A stretch of DNA of 64,000 nucleotides from Cellulomonas taurus (lineage in GTDB: Bacteria > Actinomycetota > Actinomycetes > Actinomycetales > Cellulomonadaceae). Position 1 is the stretch's first letter. Each line of letters starts with the position of its first letter. Positions 15,588 through 23,949 of the stretch are shown piece by piece. The stretch is from NCBI RefSeq assembly GCF_012931845.1, contig NZ_CP051884.1, forward strand, positions 2,418,001 to 2,482,000, in the 5' to 3' direction. Both the position numbers and the translations under genes were made by a program. The notes beneath the pieces are model-generated. The model was not told where the DNA came from. It saw nothing but the letters and a program-made list of their open reading frames with translations, and searched no databases.

Positions 15588-17137
15588 GCCCGCAGCACCC
15601 GGCCCGCCCGCTCACCGGTGAACTCGCCGTCCACCACCACCGGGGTCCCGGCCAGCACCGTCCACCGCACGCCGGTCGGTCGCCGCCACGGCTGCTGCAC
15701 GGTGCCGTCGTGGCCCACGGTCTGCGGGTCGATCACCGCGATGTCCGCGATGGCGCCGGGGGCCAGGTAGCCGCGGCCGGGCAGCCCGATCGCCCGGGCC
15801 GGCAGGCTGGTCATCTTGCGCACCGCCTCCGGCCAGCTCAGCACCCCCAGCTCGCGGACGTAGCGGCCCAGCACGGTCGGGAAGCAACCCCAGCCGCGTT
15901 GGTGGGCGTTGCCGACCGGCACCGAGTTGTCCGAGCCGATGGCGATCAGCGGGTCGGCCAGGATCGCGCGCACGTCTTCCTCGGCCATCAGGCGGTAGAC
16001 CATCATCGCGCCGGGGTCGGCCACGATCAGGTCGCACAGGGTGTGCCAGGGATCGCCGCCCAGCTCGGCCAGCGACCGACCGAGCTTCGTGGTGTCCCGG
16101 TGCATGGAGACGAACACGCCGTCCGGGCTGGTCTGCGACCAGGAGCCGGAGCCGGGCCCACCGGCGGCGCCCCGCTGGAACAGGTCATGTCGACCCTCCG
16201 GCGTGGACAGCCGCCGCACCAGTGCCTCGCGGCCACCGATCTGCGCGGCGGCGGGCAGCAGGGCGGTCAGGAAGCTCTCCCCGGTGGTGTACGGGTAGGC
16301 GTCACCGAGCACCTCGATCCCCCGGCCGCGCGCCTCGTGCAGGGTGGCGAGCAGCTCCGCCGACCGGCCGTGGTTCGCCGATCCGGCCGCCTTGCAGTGC
16401 GAGACCTGCACCCGGACCCCGGTGCGCCGCGCCACCTCCAACGTCTCGGCCAGGGAGGCGGTCAGACCGTCCCCCTCGTCGCGCATGTGGGTGGCGTAGG
16501 GCCGACCCCAGCGCGCGGCGACCGCCGCCAACGCAGCGACCTCCTCGGTGTCGGCGTACACCCCCGGGGCGTAGATCAACCCGGTGGACAGGCCGAACGC
16601 CCCCTCCGCGAAGGCCCGGTCGGCCAGCGCGACCATCCGGTCCAGTGCGCCGGGTCGCAGACCCTCGTCCATGCCGTTGGCGCTGATCCGCAGGGTGTGG
16701 TGCCCGACCAGCGACGCGACATGCGTGGTGGGTCCGTGCTGCTCGACCGCGTCCAGGTACTCGGCGAAGGACCTGGGCCAGGAGTCCACACCGGCGGCGA
16801 CCGTGGAGCTGATCGGCCGGTGCAGCTCGACCGCCGTGTCGTCGACCAGCGGTGCCGCCGAGTTGCCGCAGTTGCCGACCACCTCGGTGGTCACTCCCTG
16901 CAGCACCTTGAACGGCTGCGGGTCGGCCATGAACGGCACCACGTCGGAGTGGGTGTGCGGGTCGATGAACCCCGGCGTGACCAGCAGGCCGTCGGCCTCG
17001 ATCACCCGGGTGCCGGTCGGGGTATCCAGGTCGGTGCCGATCGCGGCGACCCGGTCACCGATCACCAGGACATCGGCACGCACCCCGTCGGTCCCGGTGC
17101 CGTCCAGCACCGTCCCACCCCGGACCAGCAGGCTCAC
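15584..17137 (-). CDS. N-acyl-D-amino-acid deacylase (D-aminoacylase family)
   Basis: A 517-residue amidohydrolase. The beta-sandwich start (LLVRGGTVLDGTGT) is followed by GFIDPHTHSD with metal ligands H61/H63 and by EVVGNCGNS with C90, the cysteine metal ligand of D-aminoacylases. HMRDEGDG and the late AIGSDNS motif, with the Asp that acts as general base, also fit. The reaction would free a D-amino acid from its N-acyl form; some relatives act on other acyl or carbamoyl substrates. GTG at 17137 was chosen since it overlaps the permease stop (GTGA). It sits between the importer genes and the PLP enzyme, which suggests uptake and stepwise breakdown of one compound. Confidence 0.92.
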   Translation of the reverse strand: MSLLVRGGTVLDGTGTDGVRADVLVIGDRVAAIGTDLDTPTGTRVIEADGLLVTPGFIDPHTHSDVVPFMADPQPFKVLQGVTTEVVGNCGNSAAPLVDDTAVELHRPISSTVAAGVDSWPRSFAEYLDAVEQHGPTTHVASLVGHHTLRISANGMDEGLRPGALDRMVALADRAFAEGAFGLSTGLIYAPGVYADTEEVAALAAVAARWGRPYATHMRDEGDGLTASLAETLEVARRTGVRVQVSHCKAAGSANHGRSAELLATLHEARGRGIEVLGDAYPYTTGESFLTALLPAAAQIGGREALVRRLSTPEGRHDLFQRGAAGGPGSGSWSQTSPDGVFVSMHRDTTKLGRSLAELGGDPWHTLCDLIVADPGAMMVYRLMAEEDVRAILADPLIAIGSDNSVPVGNAHQRGWGCFPTVLGRYVRELGVLSWPEAVRKMTSLPARAIGLPGRGYLAPGAIADIAVIDPQTVGHDGTVQQPWRRPTGVRWTVLAGTPVVVDGEFTGERAGRVLRA

Positions 17138-17913
17138 GACAGCTGGCCCATCCGATCCAGCACCAGGGTGTCCGCGATCGAGACCACCGCGTAGGCCAGC
17201 ATGGTGACCGCCGCGATGGTGATCGCCGCCGCCCACATCTGGTCGTAGCCGAAGGACCCGGCAGCGCGGGAGATCGCCCCGCCCAGACCCTCACCGGTGG
17301 ACAGCCACTCGGCGATCATCGCGCCGGTGACGGCGGTCGGCACCGACACCCGGGCGGAGGCCAGGGTTGCCGGGATCGCCGCCGGGAGCGCCACCTTGCG
17401 CAGCACCGTCCAGGACGATCCGCCGTAGGCCAGCACCAGGTCGCGGTGCTCGCCGGTCACCGAGCGCAGTCCGAACAGGATGTTCGCCAGCGCGGGCAGG
17501 AAGACCACCAGCAGCACGATCACCGTGACCCCGGTGACGTCCCGGCCGAAGATCAGCGTGATCAGCGGGGTCATCACCACCAGCGGGATGGATCGCAGCA
17601 CCATCGCGGTCGGCATCACGATCCGCTCCGCCACCGGGGAGATGCAGAAGACCACCGCGAGCAGGAAGGCACCGGCCAGTCCGACCAGGTAGCCGATCCC
17701 GGCGTCACGCAGCGTGACGGCCAGGTTGTCGGCGATCACCGTGCGGTTGTCGGCCGCGCCGTCCGTGGTGAACAGCCACTCGAACACCTGCCACGGCTGG
17801 CGGGCGATCAGCGGGTTGACGTCGAAGGCGAACAGCACCAGCGACCAGATGGCGACGGCGATCACGACCGCGATCAGCAGGGTGCCGATCCGGCGGAGCA
17901 GGAAGGTGGTCAT
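17134..17913 (-). CDS. ABC transporter permease, SsuC/ThiX type (second)
   Basis: A 259-residue integral membrane protein with about six helices. The cytoplasmic coupling loop lies around DLVLAYGGSSWTVLRKVALPAAIP, matching the EAA motif of the nitrate/sulfonate/taurine/HMP permease group. An N-terminal helix (LLIAVVIAVAIWSLVLFAF) precedes a short external stretch. ATG at 17913 overlaps the stop of the neighbouring permease, and the two probably form a heterodimeric channel. Substrate follows the binding protein and is unknown. Confidence 0.92.
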   Translation of the reverse strand: MTTFLLRRIGTLLIAVVIAVAIWSLVLFAFDVNPLIARQPWQVFEWLFTTDGAADNRTVIADNLAVTLRDAGIGYLVGLAGAFLLAVVFCISPVAERIVMPTAMVLRSIPLVVMTPLITLIFGRDVTGVTVIVLLVVFLPALANILFGLRSVTGEHRDLVLAYGGSSWTVLRKVALPAAIPATLASARVSVPTAVTGAMIAEWLSTGEGLGGAISRAAGSFGYDQMWAAAITIAAVTMLAYAVVSIADTLVLDRMGQLS

Positions 17914-18683
17914 CCGCGGCGCTCCTTCGCCCAGGGGGTGGCCAGTCGGCCGAGCAACCCGACCAGCCCGTACCCGGCCAGCGAGATCAGCCCGGTGAGG
18001 ATGCTCAGCGCCCACACCCGGTCCGGCATGATCTGGCGCTGCGCGGCATTGAGCGCCACGCCGATCCCGGAGTCGATCCCGCCCAGGTACTCCCCGACGA
18101 TCGCGCCGAGCAGCGCGCCGGGCACCGCCACCTGCAACGCGGTGGCCAGGGCGGGCAGCGCGGAGATGAGCTGCACCTTGCGGATCTGGGTCCACCGACC
18201 ACCGCCGTAGGCGGCGACCAGGTCCAGCGAGCTGCGGGAGGCCGACTTCATACCCAGCAGCGCACCGACCAGCGTGGTGAAGAAGACCAGCAGCGCACCC
18301 AGGAAGATCGCCGAGGCCCGGCCGCCGAACATCGCCATGATGATCGGGCCGATCGCGGTCAGCGGCAGGCAGGAGCTGATCACCCCGACCTGGGTGACCA
18401 CGCCCTCCAGCTTCGGGACGACCAGCACGAGGGAGGCGACCGCCAGGGCGATCAGGTTGCCCCACAGGTAGCCCTGACCGGCCCGGCTCAGCGTCGGTGC
18501 CAGGTTCGCGGAGTAGAACGACCAGCCGTCCCGGCCGACCGAGCGCAGCACGGCGTCCGGGGTCGGGAAGCTGGTGGAGTTGGTCAGCCCGGCGGTCATC
18601 GCCCACCACAGGGCGATCAGCAGCAGGATGCCGACGGTGCCGCCGACCCAGGGGCGGGCCAGCGCGGAACGGAATGCCGACAC
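17910..18683 (-). CDS. ABC transporter permease, SsuC/ThiX type (first)
   Basis: A 257-residue membrane protein with the same fold as the next permease. The first helix is VGILLLIALWWAMTAGL and the EAA-like loop is DLVAAYGGGRWTQIRKVQLISALP. It has about 30 percent visual similarity to its neighbour, so the pair probably arose by duplication. It starts one base before the ATPase stop and ends overlapping the second permease. Having two permeases with one ATPase is normal for part of the NMT1/THI5-type importer family. Confidence 0.92.
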   Translation of the reverse strand: MSAFRSALARPWVGGTVGILLLIALWWAMTAGLTNSTSFPTPDAVLRSVGRDGWSFYSANLAPTLSRAGQGYLWGNLIALAVASLVLVVPKLEGVVTQVGVISSCLPLTAIGPIIMAMFGGRASAIFLGALLVFFTTLVGALLGMKSASRSSLDLVAAYGGGRWTQIRKVQLISALPALATALQVAVPGALLGAIVGEYLGGIDSGIGVALNAAQRQIMPDRVWALSILTGLISLAGYGLVGLLGRLATPWAKERRG

Positions 18684-19517
18684 TCAGTGCTCCCCGAACA
18701 ACAGTCCGGACAGGTGGTCGACCACCTCGTGGAACTCGGGTGTGCGCATCAGTTCCGGGGTGCGCGGCCGCTCGAACGGGATCTCCACGATCTCGACGAT
18801 CCGGCCCGGCCGGGCGGACATCACCGCGACGTAGTCGGACAGCAGCGCCGCCTCGGAGATGCCGTGCGTGACCATCAGGGTGGTGGCCGAGCGCTCGGTC
18901 CAGATCCGCTGCAGCTCGAAGTTCAGCCGCTGCCGGGTCATGTCGTCCAGCGCGCCGAAGGGCTCGTCCAGCAGCAGGAAGTCCGGGTGCACCGCCAGCG
19001 CCCGGGCGATGGACGCGCGCTGGCGCATGCCGCCGGACAGGTGTGCCGGACGGGCGTTCTCAAAGCCGGTCAGGCCGACCAGCTCGATCAGCTCGTCCAC
19101 GGTGCCGTCGTCCTGGCGACCCTGGATCTCCAGCGGCAACTGGATGTTCTTGCGCACCGACCGCCAGGGCAGCAGCGCCGGGTCCTGGAAGGCGATGCCC
19201 ATCCCGGGGGCGCGCTTGCCGGTGGCGACCTCGGTGCCGTTGACCGCGACGGTCCCGGCCGTGGCGGTCTCCAACCCGGCCAGGATGCGCAGCACCGTCG
19301 ACTTGCCGCAGCCGGAGGGGCCGAGCAAGGACAGGAACGACCCGCGCGGGGTGCTCAGGCTGACGTCGGCCAATGCCTGCACCTGGCGGCGGCCGGTCGT
19401 GAACACCTTGTCCAGGCCGGTGATCTGGATGCCGGGCGGAACGGGCGCACCCGCCCCCGCGTCCACCGAGGGGGGCGGGGACGGGGAGGCGGGTGCGGTC
19501 TGGGGGGATTCGGTCAC
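18684..19517 (-). CDS. ABC transporter ATP-binding protein, nitrate/sulfonate/HMP type
   Basis: A 277-residue nucleotide-binding subunit. After a 28-residue Pro/Ala-rich lead it has Walker [10 protein letters not shown], the Q-loop ([10 protein letters not shown]), signature LSGGMRQR, Walker [12 protein letters not shown] and the switch His in MVTHGISEA. The FGALDDMTR sequence is characteristic of SsuB/TauB/ThiZ ATPases. GTG at 19517 overlaps the stop of the binding-protein gene (GTGA). It energises the two following permeases. Confidence 0.95.
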   Translation of the reverse strand: MTESPQTAPASPSPPPSVDAGAGAPVPPGIQITGLDKVFTTGRRQVQALADVSLSTPRGSFLSLLGPSGCGKSTVLRILAGLETATAGTVAVNGTEVATGKRAPGMGIAFQDPALLPWRSVRKNIQLPLEIQGRQDDGTVDELIELVGLTGFENARPAHLSGGMRQRASIARALAVHPDFLLLDEPFGALDDMTRQRLNFELQRIWTERSATTLMVTHGISEAALLSDYVAVMSARPGRIVEIVEIPFERPRTPELMRTPEFHEVVDHLSGLLFGEH

Positions 19518-20587
19518 TTCAGAAGATCCGGGTTCTCCGCGATGACCTCGTCCAGCAGGCTGAGGTCGAACAGTTCGTCGGCGGTGATGTCGATGCCGGC
19601 GAAGGCCAGCGAGTCGATGGTGCCCTGCTGCAGATCGTCCGAGATCGTCAGCAGGCCGTTGGCCTGGGTGTCGTCGGTGGCGATCAGCTCGGCCTGCCGG
19701 TCGAAGGCCAGGGTCATCGCGTCGCGGTCGTACTCCTGGTCCTTGCCGTACTTGTCGACGGTCAGGGAGACGGCGCGCTCCGGGTCGTCCAGCGCGCCCT
19801 GCCAGCCCTGCACGGTGGCGAGCAGGAACGCCTTGAGCTCGTCCGGCCGCTCGTCGATGGTCTGCTGCGAGGCGACCAGCACCTCGCCCACGATCGGCAG
19901 CCCCTCGTCGGCGAGCAGGAACTCGACGGCGTCGAAGCCCGCCTGCACCAGGGTGGTGGCGCCGGAGGTGGTGTAGCCGATGTAGCCGTCGACCTGGCCG
20001 GTGGTCAGCATCGAGGTGTCGGACAGCGGCACCGTGGTCACGTCCGCGGCGTCGATGTCGTTCGCGGCCAGGAACGCGTTCCAGACCAGAGTGTTCGAGT
20101 CGGAGACGGCGATGGTCTTGCCCGCCAGGTCGTCCGGGCCCTCGATCGGGTCGGAGGCGGCGGAGACCAGCGCGAACGGGTTGCGCTGGTAGGTGGCACC
20201 GATGATCTTGACCTCGGCACCCGCCTGGATCGCGGGGGCGGTGATCAGCGGGGAGGACAGGCCGACCAGCGCCTGGCCACCGGCGACCGCGGCCTCGGCG
20301 GAGGTGGCCGAGGAGCCACCGGCGGTGAGCGTGACGTCCTCGAACCCGGCGTCGGTGTAGAGCCCGTCCTCGACGGCGACGTACTCACCGGCGAACTGGG
20401 TGTTCTTCAGCCAGGACAGCTGCACGCTCACGGCCGGGAAGCCGCCGTCGGAGCCGGAGGTACCGGCGGAGCTGGTGCCGTCGGCACCGTCGGAGCTGGA
20501 GCAGGCGGTCAGCAGCAGGAGTCCAGCGGCTGTTGCGGCGACCGCGGAGAGCAGCCCCTTGACACGGGCACGGGAGGTGCGGGTCAC
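19514..20587 (-). CDS. ABC transporter substrate-binding lipoprotein, NMT1/THI5-like
   Basis: A 357-residue lipoprotein: signal helix [14 protein letters not shown] with C29 at the lipobox, a Ser/Gly-rich linker, then the NMT1 fold starting [25 protein letters not shown]. That opening is typical of binding proteins for pyrimidine precursors and other small N-heterocycles. A hinge segment [19 protein letters not shown] follows. GTG at 20587 has GAGG five bases upstream. It heads the seven-gene operon. Relatives bind HMP, formylaminopyrimidine, riboflavin or other ligands, so the substrate is open. An HMP precursor is less likely because no thi gene is nearby, while a D-aminoacylase and, divergently, adenine deaminase are. 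Confidence 0.92.
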   Translation of the reverse strand: MTRTSRARVKGLLSAVAATAAGLLLLTACSSSDGADGTSSAGTSGSDGGFPAVSVQLSWLKNTQFAGEYVAVEDGLYTDAGFEDVTLTAGGSSATSAEAAVAGGQALVGLSSPLITAPAIQAGAEVKIIGATYQRNPFALVSAASDPIEGPDDLAGKTIAVSDSNTLVWNAFLAANDIDAADVTTVPLSDTSMLTTGQVDGYIGYTTSGATTLVQAGFDAVEFLLADEGLPIVGEVLVASQQTIDERPDELKAFLLATVQGWQGALDDPERAVSLTVDKYGKDQEYDRDAMTLAFDRQAELIATDDTQANGLLTISDDLQQGTIDSLAFAGIDITADELFDLSLLDEVIAENPDLLK

Positions 20588-20900
20588 GTCTACCTCGGAT
20601 CAGGTTCGGGCGGCCCTCGGACGGGCCACGAGTACGACGGGGTTCATGCAACCCTCCAGCCCCGGCGCGCCGCCATGTGGGATCGTCCGAAGTCCGACCG
20701 CCCCGATGGTGCGATCCGTTGTGCATCCCACCGAGGGCGGTCACATGCCGGACATCTGATCACCCCGCGCTGGCCGATCCTCCAGCCGCAGGAGGCACCC
20801 GCGGCCTGGTCGTTGGGTGATCGTCCGATGTTGCGTCCGAGACCGCTGTGATGGACTTTTCGGCACCCCCGATTCCCCTGTCGAGAGGACGCGCGTCCCT
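20588..20900. promoter_or_regulatory. Divergent promoter region, importer operon / adenine deaminase
   Basis: 313 bases without a supported gene that must hold the promoters of both operons. A small perfect hairpin GGGTT-CATGC-AACCC lies at 20641-20655. GATCACCC at 20758 and GGGTGATC at 20815 form a widely spaced inverted pair that could be a regulator site. On the minus strand the leader ends GAACCTGATCCGAGG, which resembles the 3' part of a TPP riboswitch, but the required CUGAGA element is absent. Confidence 0.4.
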
Positions 20901-21908
20901 GTGTGGCCCACCGCTGAACTCCATGTGCACATCGAGGGCACCCTGGAGGCGCCCCTGATCCGTGCCCTGGCCCAGCGCCACGGCCTGCCCGTCCCTGCCG
21001 GGATCGACGACCGAGCTCCCTACCCTGATCTGCAGGCGTTCCTGGACGTCTACTACGCGAACCTCACGGTGCTGCGCACCGAGCAGGACTTCGCCGAGTT
21101 GACCACCGCCTACCTGGAGCGGGCTGCGGCCGCCGGGGTGCGGCACGCGGAGATCTTCGTCGACCCGCAATCGCACACCGACCGCGGCGTCCCGATCGCC
21201 GCGGTGCTGGACGGCGTGCTCGGCGCCCTGGAGGCCGGACGTGAGCGGTTCGGCATCAGCTCGGGTCTGATCGTCTGCTTCCTGCGCCACCTCGGTCCGC
21301 AGGCGGCCGCCGACACCCTGGAGGCCGTGCTGCCCTGGCGGGACCGCCTGCTCGGGGTCGGCCTGGACTCCTCCGAGGTGGGCTTCCCGCCGTCGCTGTT
21401 CCGCGCCGTGTTCGCCCGGGCCGCCGAGCTGGGGCTGCGCCGGGTCGCGCATGCGGGCGAGGAGGCCGGGCCGGACTACGTGTGGGAGGCCCTGGACGTG
21501 CTGGGTGCGGAGCGGATCGACCACGGCAACCGTGCCCTGGAGGACGCCGAGCTGGTCGCGGTGCTCCGCGAGCGCCGGATCCCGCTCACCGTCTGCCCGC
21601 TGTCCAACCTGGCACTGCGCACCGCCGGACCCGACCTGGCCGACCACCCGCTGGCCGTGATGCTCGACGAGGGCCTGCTCGCCTCGGTGCACTCCGACGA
21701 CCCCGCGTACTTCGGCGGCTACCTGGACGACAACGTCCGGGCGCTGACCACCGCGGGCGCCCTGCCCGAGTCCCTGCTCGGACCGCTGGCGGTCAACGCC
21801 GTGCGTTCCGCCTTCGTCGACGAGGAGCGGCGCGCCGAGCTGCTCGCCGCGATCAGCGCGCACGCCGCCCGGATCGGCGCACCCGACCCGGTGGGGGTGG
21901 CCGCCTGA
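20901..21908 (+). CDS. Adenine deaminase (adenosine deaminase family)
   Basis: A 335-residue metal-dependent deaminase. Motifs in order: ELHVHIEGTLE (H8, H10), GVGLDSSEVGFPPSLF, RVAHAGEEAG with the catalytic His/Glu, ERIDHGNRAL, LTVCPLSNLAL and SDDPAYFGGY. HIEGTLE, AHAGEE and SDDPAYFGGY follow the adenine-deaminase branch rather than true adenosine deaminases, which show HLDG and NTDDP. It would convert adenine to hypoxanthine and ammonia in the cytoplasm. GTG at 20901 was chosen since it places HVH at the usual position; GAGAGGA lies 11 bases upstream. The stop overlaps the DUF296 start by one base. Whether it accepts a modified purine imported by the divergent operon is unknown. Confidence 0.9.
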   Translation: MWPTAELHVHIEGTLEAPLIRALAQRHGLPVPAGIDDRAPYPDLQAFLDVYYANLTVLRTEQDFAELTTAYLERAAAAGVRHAEIFVDPQSHTDRGVPIAAVLDGVLGALEAGRERFGISSGLIVCFLRHLGPQAAADTLEAVLPWRDRLLGVGLDSSEVGFPPSLFRAVFARAAELGLRRVAHAGEEAGPDYVWEALDVLGAERIDHGNRALEDAELVAVLRERRIPLTVCPLSNLALRTAGPDLADHPLAVMLDEGLLASVHSDDPAYFGGYLDDNVRALTTAGALPESLLGPLAVNAVRSAFVDEERRAELLAAISAHAARIGAPDPVGVAA

Positions 21909-22366
21909 TGCGCGCCGCCGAACTGACCGTCGGTCGCCGGTTCGTCGTCGCGCTCGACCCCGGCGACGAGGTGCTGGAGGCCCTGGCGAAGCTCTGCGCG
22001 GAGCAGGACATCCGCCAGGCCACCATCCCGGTGTTCTCCGGTGCGTTCCGCAGCGCCCGGTTCATCGCCGCGCACACCCCGGTGGACGATCAGGAGCCGC
22101 CGCTGCCCCAGGAGGTCACCGTGACCTACACCGAGGGCATCGGCTCCGGCACCATCCTGTGGGACCAGGACACCGCCCGCGCCGTCCCGCACCTGCACGT
22201 CGCCCTCGGGGTGAAGAACACCGGCGCCACCGGCTACGCCGGGCACCTGCTCGGCGGCGAGGTGCACTACACCGCGGAGGTCGTGGTCGAGGAGGTGCTC
22301 TCCCCCGCCCTGCTCCGGGTGCCGGACGCCCGCGCCCACGGGATCGCAACCCTGCACTTCGGCTGA
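21908..22366 (+). CDS. PPC/DUF296-domain protein
   Basis: A 152-residue single-domain protein of the plant-and-prokaryote-conserved family. It keeps the metal-binding HxH motif in PHLHVALG and the trimer-forming core (VPVFSGAF-like strands, GHLLGGEVHYTAEVVVEEV). Bacterial members often sit beside metabolic genes and have no established role; some are called DNA-binding by analogy with plant AHL proteins. ATG at 21908 overlaps the deaminase stop (TGATG), so the two are made together. Its position suggests a role in purine salvage, sensing or complex formation with the deaminase. Confidence 0.88.
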   Translation: MRAAELTVGRRFVVALDPGDEVLEALAKLCAEQDIRQATIPVFSGAFRSARFIAAHTPVDDQEPPLPQEVTVTYTEGIGSGTILWDQDTARAVPHLHVALGVKNTGATGYAGHLLGGEVHYTAEVVVEEVLSPALLRVPDARAHGIATLHFG

Positions 22367-22433
22367 GCCACCCCCGCGCCCCGCGTGCCCGCCCCGGGAG
22401 CGGCGGTTCCCCCGCGCCCGCCCGCACTCCCAC

Positions 22434-22668
22434 GCCGAGATCGGCAGCTTGCCCCCCGCACCCCCACACTCCCGCGTCGAGGTCGGCGCCCTCGGGGGCC
22501 CGGCGCGCTCCGCGCCGAGGTCGGCAGTTCGCGCCGCATCCGGCCCGGCGAACTGCCGAACTCAGGGCGCTACTGCCGACCTCGGGCGCGCGTGCCGACC
22601 CCGGGGGCGCGTGCCGACCTCGGGGGCGCGTGCCGACCCCGGGGGGCGCGTGCCGGCCCCCGGGACCA
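22434..22668. repeat. Intergenic repeat block: GCCGAGNTCGGCAG motifs and 19-bp tandem TGCCGACC units
   Basis: The 387-base gap 22367-22753 holds no gene. Direct motifs occur at 22434 (GCCGAGATCGGCAG), 22476 (GTCGAGGTCGGCG) and 22514 (GCCGAGGTCGGCAGT). Inverted forms occur at 22552 (ACTGCCGAACTC) and 22572 (ACTGCCGACCTCGG). From 22574 to about 22668 the sequence becomes a tandem array with TGCC at 22574, 22593, 22612, 22631 and 22651, separated by CCCGGGGGCGCG-type spacers. The 22514 and 22552 motifs face each other and could form a cruciform. Confidence 0.85.
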
Positions 22669-22708
22669 CCCGCCGCACCCGGGGGGAGGGCTGAGCCGGG
22701 CGCGCGAA

Positions 22709-22739
22709 GGCCCCCGCACCCGGTCGGTGTGCGGGGGCC
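22709..22739 (-). terminator. Terminator of the GH1/importer operon
   Basis: GGCCCCCGCAC (22709-22719) pairs perfectly with GTGCGGGGGCC (22729-22739), 11 base pairs with a 9-base loop, 15 bases past the GH1 stop codon. Confidence 0.85.
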
Positions 22740-22753
22740 GTCCTCGCGGCGGA

Positions 22754-23938
22754 TCAGCGCACGGTCAGCGCGTTCGCCTTCGCCTGGGCACCGAGCCACG
22801 CCAGGCTGGGCTTCGGGTGACGCTCGAACGTCTCCCGGTCCCAGCCGATCAGGCCGAAGGTCGGCCGGAAGCCGCTGGCCCACTCGTAGTTGTCGAGCAG
22901 GCTCCAGTGCAGGTACCCCTCGACGGTGATCCCGTCGGAGATCGCCTCGTGCAGGTGGGCCAGTGCCGCCTCGGTGTAGTCGATCCGGCGCGGGTCGTCG
23001 CTGGTCGCGATGCCGTTCTCGGTGACGAACACCGGCACGCCCCCGGTCAGCTCCCAGGCGGAGCGCACGCCCTCGGCCATCGCCGCCGGGTAGTACTCCC
23101 AGCCGGTGAGGGTGGTCTCCACCCCGTCCGGCACCTGGCGCGGTCCGTCCGGTCCGATGATGGTGCGGGTGTACGCCTGGACGCCGACCCAGTCGTCGCC
23201 CTTCGACATCTCCAGGTACCAGTCGTCGCGCGGGTAGCCGTACTCGTGCTTGACGTCCTCGCAGCCGGGTTCGGCCTGGAACGCCTGCGTGGCGATGGTC
23301 CACCCGGCGCGGATGCCGCCCACGCCGGACAGGATCTCCTGCGCCCGGTGGTGGCAGTCGAGCAGGGTGTCGGCGACCGCCAGGTCGGGGGCGGGCAGGC
23401 CATACGCGACCAGGTTGGCCGGGTCCTCGCCGCCGGCGATCATCGCGGCGATGTTCGGCTCGTTGATCGTGGTGACCCACTCGACGTCGTTGCCGAGCAC
23501 CGGCAGGGCGGTCTCCACGTACCGGGCGAAGCGGTCGGTGGCGTCCGACGCCCGCCACATCCCCTCCTGCGCGAACCAGCGCGGCACGGTGAAGTGCATC
23601 AGGGTGACCATCGGGGTGATGCCCAGTTCGAGTGCGGTGTCCACCATGCGCCGGTAGTGGTCGATCTCCGCCCGGGAGACGAAGCCCTTCTCCGGCTCGA
23701 TCCGTGCCCACTCGATGCTGAACCGGTAGGTGTCCAGGCCGGAGTCCTTGAGCAGCCGCATGTCCTCGGCGTACCGGTGGTAGCTGTCGGCGGCGTCGCC
23801 GGAGGGCTCGACGATGCTGGTGCCCTCGGCGTGCTCACGCGGCCACCAGTCGGAGTTGATGTTGTTGCCCTCGACCTGGTGGCCGGCGGTGGCGGCGCCC
23901 CAGTGGAAGCCGTCGGGGAACTGCAGGGTGTGTGCCAC
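22754..23938 (-). CDS. Family 1 glycoside hydrolase (beta-glucosidase type)
   Basis: A 394-residue intracellular TIM-barrel enzyme that removes terminal beta-linked sugars from oligosaccharides or aglycones. The start FPDGFHWGAATAGHQVEG is the family N-terminal signature (FxWGxATAAYQxEG). The acid/base is E160 in TTINEPN and the nucleophile E307 in VFVTENGI. SLLDNYEW is the substrate-site loop. It is shorter than the usual 440-480 residues and has H20 and H22-region changes (GHQVEG for SYQIEG), so specificity may differ from classical beta-glucosidases. GTG at 23938 has AAGGA eight bases upstream and follows the hydrolase stop. It is the last gene of an importer operon under LacI control. Confidence 0.93.
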   Translation of the reverse strand: MAHTLQFPDGFHWGAATAGHQVEGNNINSDWWPREHAEGTSIVEPSGDAADSYHRYAEDMRLLKDSGLDTYRFSIEWARIEPEKGFVSRAEIDHYRRMVDTALELGITPMVTLMHFTVPRWFAQEGMWRASDATDRFARYVETALPVLGNDVEWVTTINEPNIAAMIAGGEDPANLVAYGLPAPDLAVADTLLDCHHRAQEILSGVGGIRAGWTIATQAFQAEPGCEDVKHEYGYPRDDWYLEMSKGDDWVGVQAYTRTIIGPDGPRQVPDGVETTLTGWEYYPAAMAEGVRSAWELTGGVPVFVTENGIATSDDPRRIDYTEAALAHLHEAISDGITVEGYLHWSLLDNYEWASGFRPTFGLIGWDRETFERHPKPSLAWLGAQAKANALTVR

Positions 23939-23949
23939 GGGATGTGTCC

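Noticed and set aside
20580-20700. Possible TPP riboswitch before the NMT1-type operon (GAACCTGATCCGAGG)
   Set aside because: Only the 3' part resembles the THI box. The CUGAGA element is missing and GAGG serves as the ribosome-binding site. An Rfam covariance search would decide.
22380-22700. CRISPR-like array in the repeat block
   Set aside because: Units are 19-20 bases with spacers of almost the same sequence; there are no unique spacers and no cas genes.
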